A stretch of 64,000 nucleotides of DNA from Pseudodesulfovibrio sp. zrk46. GTDB taxonomy: Bacteria; Desulfobacterota; Desulfovibrionia; Desulfovibrionales; Desulfovibrionaceae. The stretch spans positions 2,913,669 through 2,977,668 of the forward strand of contig NZ_CP051216.1 of the NCBI RefSeq assembly GCF_012516435.1, given 5' to 3'. Below are positions 59,234 through 64,000 of the stretch, one piece after another. Below the pieces are notes generated by a model. It had not been told where the DNA came from, did not search any database, and worked only from the letters and a program-made list of their open reading frames with translations. A program made the translations under genes and the position numbers. Each line of letters opens with the position of its first letter. Position 1 is the stretch's first letter.

Positions 59234-60567
59234 TACTTGAGCGCTCCTTTGAGCATCTCGGCGAAGATGCCGATCTGTTCTTCACTGGTCTTTTCGGTGC
59301 AGGCCACGAGCAGGCCGTTTTCCAGTCCTTCGTAGTAGCGACCCAGCGGGAAGCCGGGGACAAAGCCTCGCTCGGTGAGCTTGGCGATGGCGTCGTATGC
59401 ATTTACCGGAAGGGTTACGGCGAATTCGTTGCCGAAGGGGCCTTTGGTGAGCATCTCCACGCCGTCGATGGCAGTGAGGCGTTCAGCGCATATGTGAGCT
59501 CGTTCAATGGAGAGACGAGCGGCACGCTTCATACCGAGTTCGCCAAGGGCGCACATGTGAACCAGAGCGCGTAAAGCGCACAAGGATTGGTTGGAGCAGA
59601 TGTTGGAGGTGGCTTTCTGGCGGCGGATGTGCTGTTCGCGAGCCTGGAGGGTCAGAACGTAACCAGTTTTGCCGTCCTTGTCCTCGGTGCGACCAACTAC
59701 GCGGCCGGGCATCTGGCGTACCATCTTTTTGGTACAGGTCATGATGCCGAGGTAAGGGCCTCCAAAGGAGAGGGGCAGACCAAGGGACTGGCCTTCAGCT
59801 ACTGCGATGTCAGCACCCATTTCGCCGGGTGTTTTGAGCAGGCTCTGGAGCACCGGGTAGCTGGAGATGATGGATACGGCCTTCTTGGCCTTGGCGGCGG
59901 CAAACAACTCGGTGAAGTCGTTGATGGAGCCAAAGAAGTTCGGGTTCTGAACCAGCACTGCAGCAGTGTCATCGTCGATGGCAGCCTTGATGCCATCGAT
60001 ATCAGTCATGCCGCTCTTGTGAGGTACAGTGATGAACTCGATATCGAGGTTGGTGGTGTAGGAGTCGAGCATGACCCGGTAGATGGGGTTCAGTGCTTCG
60101 GATACCACAATCTTACGACGTTTCGTCTTGCGCACAGCCATCATCAGGGCTTCGTACAGAGCGGTGCCACCATCGTAAACAGAGGCGTTGGAGCACTCCA
60201 TGCCAAGCAGGCGGGTGACGGCGGTCTGGTATTCGAAGATAGCCTGGAGCGTCCCCTGAGAAGCTTCTGGCTGGTAAGGGGTATATGCAGTGTAGAATTC
60301 ACCGCGCATGGTCAGTGCGTCTACGGCAGCAGGTATATAATGATCATAGAAGCCTGCACCCAGGAAGCTTACTCGGTCCGTGGCATTTTTGTTTGCCATG
60401 GCTTCAAGTTTGTTGAGTACTTCCATTTCGCTCAGACCTTCTGGAAGGTCAAAGCTCTGGGGGCGCATATCCTCGGTGATCTCAGCAAAAAGATCCTCGA
60501 TGGAGTTTACGCCGATGGTGGCGAGCATCTCCCTTACTTCTTCTTCAGTATGGGGAACGTAGGGCAT
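59233..60567 (-). CDS. gcvPA: Glycine dehydrogenase (P protein) subunit 1
   Basis: Second half of the split P protein, 444 residues. It shows FLGAGFYDHYIPAAVD, TPYQPEASQGTLQ and the GGPYLGIM region shared with GcvPA proteins. GGGAGAG precedes the ATG. It follows gcvH by 134 nt, a gap that has a terminator. Confidence 0.96.
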   Translation of the reverse strand: MPYVPHTEEEVREMLATIGVNSIEDLFAEITEDMRPQSFDLPEGLSEMEVLNKLEAMANKNATDRVSFLGAGFYDHYIPAAVDALTMRGEFYTAYTPYQPEASQGTLQAIFEYQTAVTRLLGMECSNASVYDGGTALYEALMMAVRKTKRRKIVVSEALNPIYRVMLDSYTTNLDIEFITVPHKSGMTDIDGIKAAIDDDTAAVLVQNPNFFGSINDFTELFAAAKAKKAVSIISSYPVLQSLLKTPGEMGADIAVAEGQSLGLPLSFGGPYLGIMTCTKKMVRQMPGRVVGRTEDKDGKTGYVLTLQAREQHIRRQKATSNICSNQSLCALRALVHMCALGELGMKRAARLSIERAHICAERLTAIDGVEMLTKGPFGNEFAVTLPVNAYDAIAKLTERGFVPGFPLGRYYEGLENGLLVACTEKTSEEQIGIFAEMLKGALK

Positions 60568-60659
60568 TTTCTCTCTCCCTTGAGGTTGTCGGCAACAACT
60601 GTAGAGTCCCCGTTTGTGGGGATTAGCTGCATTGCAACCTATTATTAGGAATGACGTAT

Positions 60660-60690
60660 TAAAAAAGGCCGAGACAACAGCCTCGGCCTT
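60660..60690 (-). terminator. Terminator between gcvH and gcvPA
   Basis: AAGGCCGAG (60665-60673) pairs with CTCGGCCTT (60682-60690). The A-run to its left gives a T-run on the minus-strand transcript from gcvH. Partial readthrough would give more GcvH than P protein. Confidence 0.85.
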
Positions 60691-60701
60691 GATAGCGTGT
60701 G

Positions 60702-61082
60702 CTAGTGGCCTTCGGACTCAACGACCGCGGCGTAGGCTTCTGCATCCAGCAGGCCTTCGGGCTCGCCCTTGATCTTGAACTTCAGAATCCAGCCGTCACC
60801 GTAAGGTTCTTCGTTGACCTTCTCTGGAGCGTCTTCCAGTTCTTCATTGATCTCGATGACCTCGCCAGACACAGGTGCGTAAATTTCGCTGGCAGCCTTG
60901 ACGGATTCGACGGAACCCATTTCAGCACCCTGTTCGAAGGTGTCACCAACTTCGGGCATCTCGATAAAGGTCAGGTCGCCCAACTGTTCCTGGGCAAAGT
61001 GAGTGATGCCGACAGTGGCAACATCACCCTCAACCAGCACCCATTCGTGGGACTTGGCGTACTTCAGATCTTCGGGAATCAT
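60702..61082 (-). CDS. gcvH: Glycine cleavage H protein
   Basis: Lipoyl carrier of the glycine cleavage system, 126 residues. The lipoylated Lys62 sits in [27 protein letters not shown] precedes the ATG. First gene of the minus-strand gcv operon; gcvT is not in the window. Confidence 0.97.
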   Translation of the reverse strand: MIPEDLKYAKSHEWVLVEGDVATVGITHFAQEQLGDLTFIEMPEVGDTFEQGAEMGSVESVKAASEIYAPVSGEVIEINEELEDAPEKVNEEPYGDGWILKFKIKGEPEGLLDAEAYAAVVESEGH

Positions 61083-61399
61083 ATCTCTACTCCTTTATAA
61101 TGGAAAAAAATTGCCATCAGTCACTTTTGACGGAGTCATTAACACGGTATGAAAATGTTGAAAATAGTAAAAAAAATGACGCTTTCTACTCTAAAAACAA
61201 GGTTGCGTGATTTGTCTATTATAACTGTCAAAATTATGACAAAAAATAGAATAATGTACAATTTTTGATACTGAAATTATGGGTGCTTATCATCTTGTAG
61301 TAGTGACAAATATGTGCGTTTTACGTTGTCATATTCGTTAAAACGTATTACGAACTGTGTTGACGATGGCACGTTGTGGGTGTAGTTGGTGGCTCGCGT
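61083..61399. other. AT-rich divergent promoter region
   Basis: About 317 nt without a gene, between gcvH and the methyltransferase gene. It is clearly more AT-rich than its surroundings. It holds a TATAAT box for the minus strand (61218-61223), an inverted repeat next to it (61226-61241) and another loose repeat TGACAA..TTGTCA further right. No glycine riboswitch core was seen. It must contain the gcvH promoter and probably one for the methyltransferase-nikR-folE2 operon. Confidence 0.6.
61218..61243 (-). promoter_or_regulatory. Inverted repeat by gcvH promoter
   Basis: TGTCA-AAATTA-TGACA (61226-61241) is a perfect 5-bp palindrome just upstream (on the minus strand) of TATAAT (61218-61223), so it would lie in the spacer of the gcvH promoter. 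A near copy is at 27704-27721. It looks like a repressor site. Confidence 0.45.
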
Positions 61400-62095
61400 A
61401 TGAATAATGATGAATTAAACAGCATGGCTGGAAAAAGTCTAAGCACCCCGGACCCTGGTTCGCGGATTGAAGTTGAGGTCGAAGGACGAACCTGGCTAAT
61501 TGATCGCGCTGCCGACATGGAGGCCCTTTGGGACTCTATGGATGACGCGGATTTAGACGCTGATGAACGATTGCCATATTGGGCTGAAGTCTGGCCTGCC
61601 AGCGTTCTGTTAGGACGTCACATCCTGCGTAATGCCGATCTCCTTAATGGGCGTCCGTGTCTGGATTTGGGATGTGGTCTTGGGGTGACCGGCATGATTG
61701 CGGCGTCTGTTGGTGCTGAGGTGGTCGCTTTCGACTATGAATGGCCAGCTGTCCGTTTTGCTCATCACAACGCGGAGCTTAATGGTGTGCCGCAGCCTCT
61801 GTGGATGCTTATGGATTGGCGGCAGCCTGCTGTTCAGCCAGGAGCATTTGATTTCATATGGGGCGGTGATGTGCTTTATGAAAAACGATTTTTCGAGCCG
61901 CTGATCAAGCTGTTTCGCCATGCCCTTGCGCCTGGTGGAAAGATTTGGATCGGTGAACCGGTTCGCACTGTATCCCGTCCTGTATGGGATGAGTTGCGTG
62001 AAGAGGGCTTTGTGCCTGAAAAGTTGACCGTGGAGAAGGTGGCCCTGTGTGGGCAAAACGCTACAGTCAATCTCTGGGAAATTGTAATTCCTTAA
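61400..62095 (+). CDS. Class I SAM-dependent methyltransferase
   Basis: A 231-residue methyltransferase of the METTL/Nnt1-like kind. The SAM-binding motif I is CLDLGCGLGVTGMIAAS, followed by VVAFDYEWPAV and the post-I region IWGGDVLYEKRFF. Targets in this group are lysines of proteins or small molecules; the target here is unknown. I chose the ATG at 61400; the GTG at 61376 would add eight residues. nikR follows after 12 nt. Confidence 0.85.
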   Translation: MNNDELNSMAGKSLSTPDPGSRIEVEVEGRTWLIDRAADMEALWDSMDDADLDADERLPYWAEVWPASVLLGRHILRNADLLNGRPCLDLGCGLGVTGMIAASVGAEVVAFDYEWPAVRFAHHNAELNGVPQPLWMLMDWRQPAVQPGAFDFIWGGDVLYEKRFFEPLIKLFRHALAPGGKIWIGEPVRTVSRPVWDELREEGFVPEKLTVEKVALCGQNATVNLWEIVIP

Positions 62096-62107
62096 TTAGG
62101 AGGAAGC

Positions 62108-62527
62108 ATGGGTAAAACAATTCGATTTGGCGTCTCTCTCGATTCTGACCTGCTGGACAAGTTCGATCAGCACTGTGAAGAGCGTAGTTACCAGACTCGT
62201 TCCGAAGCCATTCGTGACCTCATCCGAAATACCCTGGTGCAGCGTGAGTGGGAAGAAACCGAAGGTGAGCAGGCTGGTACACTGACCTTGGTCTACGATC
62301 ACCACAAGTCTGGTCTTTCCCAGCGATTGACCGAGATTCAGCACGACCATCACGATGTGATTCAGTCTTCGCTGCATGTCCACCTCGACCACCACAACTG
62401 TCTTGAGGTGATAATTCTGAAAGGCGACGGTGAGGCAATCAAAACTCTTGGTCAAAAGCTTATTTCCACCAAGGGTGTCAAACACGGCAACCTCGCCCTT
62501 ACTACCACAGGCAAGGACCTGATTTAA
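62108..62527 (+). CDS. nikR: Nickel-responsive regulator NikR
   Basis: A 139-residue ribbon-helix-helix regulator. The DNA-binding strand is [16 protein letters not shown], and the ACT-like metal domain has the nickel ligands His79, His90, His92 and Cys98 ([15 protein letters not shown]). NikR normally represses nickel uptake genes; none are here. AGGAGGAAGC precedes the ATG. The stop overlaps the folE2 start (TAATG). Confidence 0.94.
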   Translation: MGKTIRFGVSLDSDLLDKFDQHCEERSYQTRSEAIRDLIRNTLVQREWEETEGEQAGTLTLVYDHHKSGLSQRLTEIQHDHHDVIQSSLHVHLDHHNCLEVIILKGDGEAIKTLGQKLISTKGVKHGNLALTTTGKDLI

Positions 62528-63297
62528 TGGAAGACGTACAGAAGCATCAGGCGGAGATCGCCATGCCCATCGACCGGGTAGGGGTGAAAGGGCTTCGTTT
62601 GCCCATAGTGGTTCGTGACCGTGAGTCAGGTATCCAAAATACCGTAGCCGAGGTCTCTTTGGCTGTGGATTTGCCTGCCGAGTTCAAGGGCACCCACATG
62701 AGTCGTTTTGTCGAGGCCCTAGAACACTGGTCTGGTGATTTGGATTACAACTCCTTTCGTACATTGCTGGATGACGTAGTCGTGCGCCTTCAGGCCCGTA
62801 GCGCCCATGTGCGTTTTGTGTTTCCGTTTTTTTTACGGAAAAAGTCTCCAGAAAGCGGTGCCAGTGGGTTGATGGACTACACCTGTCGCGTAGATGGCAT
62901 GCTCAAGGATGGGAAACTCACCTTTACTTTGGGTGCGGATGTTCCTGTCATGACAGTTTGTCCTTGCTCAAAGGCGATTTCAGAAGAGGGTGCCCATTCC
63001 CAGCGTGCCGAGGTCCGTATTCGTACTCAGTTTGACGGTTTCGTTTGGCTTGAAGATCTCATTGAGATTGGGGAGCAGGCCGGTTCCTGTGAACTTTTTT
63101 CTCTGCTTAAGCGCGAGGATGAAAAGCATGTCACTGAGCGTGCCTTTGCGACCCCAACATTTGTTGAAGATGTTGTCCGTGGAGCTGCCAATGGGCTGGC
63201 TGAGCATCCACAGATCAATTGGTTTCGGGTTGAGGTTGAGAGCTTTGAGTCAATCCATAACCACTCAGCATTTGCTGTGATCGAAAGCGCTGACTAG
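62527..63297 (+). CDS. folE2: GTP cyclohydrolase FolE2
   Basis: Type IB GTP cyclohydrolase that starts folate (and often queuosine) synthesis by making dihydroneopterin triphosphate. The 256-residue protein has the active-site Cys region [20 protein letters not shown] (Cys145, Cys147, His157) and a C-terminal NHSAFAV. FolE2 uses several metals and often replaces the zinc enzyme FolE. It is coupled to nikR by TAATG. Confidence 0.95.
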   Translation: MEDVQKHQAEIAMPIDRVGVKGLRLPIVVRDRESGIQNTVAEVSLAVDLPAEFKGTHMSRFVEALEHWSGDLDYNSFRTLLDDVVVRLQARSAHVRFVFPFFLRKKSPESGASGLMDYTCRVDGMLKDGKLTFTLGADVPVMTVCPCSKAISEEGAHSQRAEVRIRTQFDGFVWLEDLIEIGEQAGSCELFSLLKREDEKHVTERAFATPTFVEDVVRGAANGLAEHPQINWFRVEVESFESIHNHSAFAVIESAD

Positions 63298-63381
63298 CAG
63301 CTGGATTGCCATGTCGCCAGAAAGGCGGTATCTTGAGTTCAGGCTGCTTCCCTTCTATTGCTCGCGAAGGGGTGATAAATC

Positions 63382-63708
63382 ATGTCTGAAACTAATCTAT
63401 CTGCATTATCTGCACTCGGTACCGCTCAGGCGGTTTCCGCCAATAATATTGCCAATGTAAATACCGACGACTTCAAAGCCAGTTCGGTAAGTCTTGAGAC
63501 TGGGCCGGACGGGTGGGGTGTACGCGTGGGAGCTATTCAGGAATCCACCAACGCCGGTCCGATCGTTGGTGACGTGGAATTATCCAATACGGATTTAGGA
63601 CGCGAAATGGTGGATATGATAACCACCAGCCGAGCCTTTTCTGCTAATGTGGCCGCAGTTCGAGTGTCAGAAGAAATGACTGGTCACCTCTTGAACATGA
63701 TCGCCTAG
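63382..63708 (+). CDS. Short FlgC-like flagellar rod protein
   Basis: A 108-residue protein with the N-terminal rod motif SALGTAQAVSANNIANVNTDDFKAS and the C-terminal NTDLGREMVDMITTSRAFSANVAAVR, both typical of flagellar basal-body rod and hook proteins. It is shorter than FlgC (usually about 135-150) and lacks flagellar neighbours. Could be a rod accessory protein or a reduced FlgC paralogue. Confidence 0.75.
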   Translation: MSETNLSALSALGTAQAVSANNIANVNTDDFKASSVSLETGPDGWGVRVGAIQESTNAGPIVGDVELSNTDLGREMVDMITTSRAFSANVAAVRVSEEMTGHLLNMIA

Positions 63709-63725
63709 TCTGTTTTTTAAGCCTT

Positions 63726-64000
63726 ATGTCAGCCCAAGAAAATGAATTTCTGAACTACGTGCTGGATCTTCTCCAAGCCATGGGGGCTGTCAAAAGCCGC
63801 AAAATGTTTGGTGGCTATGGCATTTTCATGGACGGGCTGATGTTTGCTATCATTGTCGACGACGTCCTGTACTTGAAAGTGGACGATGAGTCTGAAACTC
63901 GTTTTGCTGAAGAGGGGCTGTCTCATTTTGTCTATAATCGGCAGGGTAAGGATGTACAGATGTCATTTTGTTTGGCACCTGATTCGGCGTTAGAAGATGT
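63726..64000 (+). CDS. TfoX N-terminal domain protein (cut by window end)
   Basis: The frame from the ATG at 63726 runs 91 codons to the window end without a stop. It shows the TfoX N-terminal domain pattern SRKMFGGYGIFMDGLMFAII and LYLKVDDESETRF. TfoX-like proteins are small and often linked to DNA uptake or unknown roles. The C-terminus is outside the window, and the ribosome site is poor. Confidence 0.75.
   Translation, partial: MSAQENEFLNYVLDLLQAMGAVKSRKMFGGYGIFMDGLMFAIIVDDVLYLKVDDESETRFAEEGLSHFVYNRQGKDVQMSFCLAPDSALED

Noticed and set aside
61083-61399. Glycine riboswitch upstream of gcvH
   Set aside because: The conserved core of that riboswitch is not found on the minus strand; the region is AT-rich and lacks the expected stems.

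Overview
The window is chromosomal core sequence from a Gram-negative anaerobe, most likely a member of Desulfovibrionaceae (Desulfovibrio/Pseudodesulfovibrio). I infer this from a system I cytochrome c maturation operon whose CcmE carries the Cys-type haem motif (CPSKY), a CbpA-CbpM-ClpB operon, split GcvP subunits, NikR, FolE2, and a lone Tat cluster with an extended TatC. I saw no phage, IS element, CRISPR array, tRNA or rRNA, and no region whose base usage clearly departs from its neighbours. The species assignment is inference.

Layout. 1-6.5 kb: a CNNM/CBS membrane protein followed by ccmE, ccmF, ccmA, ccmB, ccmC, a 48-residue ccmD and a membrane-anchored TPR protein. 6.6-11.8 kb: a complete branched-chain amino-acid ABC transporter (livKHMGF) behind a good sigma-70-type promoter. 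11.8-18.9 kb: guaB, guaA, tatB-like, tatC, hisB, an unknown lipoprotein and hisA. 19-23.2 kb (minus): mscS, a family 2 glycosyltransferase, uraA and upp. 23.3-28.9 kb: an RluA-family pseudouridine synthase fused to dephospho-CoA kinase, a rhomboid protease, a NadM-like nucleotidyltransferase with an ApgM-like mutase, a PHP phosphoesterase and a BON-domain protein. 29-33.2 kb: cbpA-cbpM-clpB. 33.2-39.7 kb: a membrane-anchored solute-binding protein, a Bcr/CflA exporter, a YheT-type hydrolase, an M29 aminopeptidase and a TPR protein with a degenerate receiver plus a small partner. 39.8-46.7 kb: grpE, dnaK, an LpoA-like lipoprotein, gatC and gatA. 46.7-55.8 kb: C69 dipeptidase, mnmA, a CyuA-type cysteine desulfidase, a CLC transporter, several unknown proteins and another solute-binding protein. 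56-61.1 kb (minus): the glycine cleavage operon gcvH-gcvPA-gcvPB-lpd plus a YhcH-family gene. 61.4-64 kb: a methyltransferase, nikR, folE2, a FlgC-like protein and a TfoX-domain gene cut by the window end.

How it fits together. Most genes are housekeeping: cytochrome c assembly, amino-acid uptake, GMP synthesis, Tat export, histidine synthesis, pyrimidine salvage, heat-shock chaperones, misacylated-tRNA amidation and glycine breakdown. Many neighbours overlap by 1-14 nt and are probably translationally coupled. Strong hairpin terminators mark most transcript ends.

I did not find a clearly new multi-gene system. The items most worth a second look are: the RluA-CoaE fusion; the TatC acidic N-terminus and periplasmic-loop insertion; the Cys/His cluster in GrpE; the three-Cys MnmA; the Glu-substituted receiver in the TPR protein; the unknown lipoprotein between hisB and hisA; the nikR-folE2 coupling; the same 18-bp motif upstream of gcvH and between the apgM-like and PHP genes; and the unexplained structured leaders before guaA and before the LpoA-like gene.
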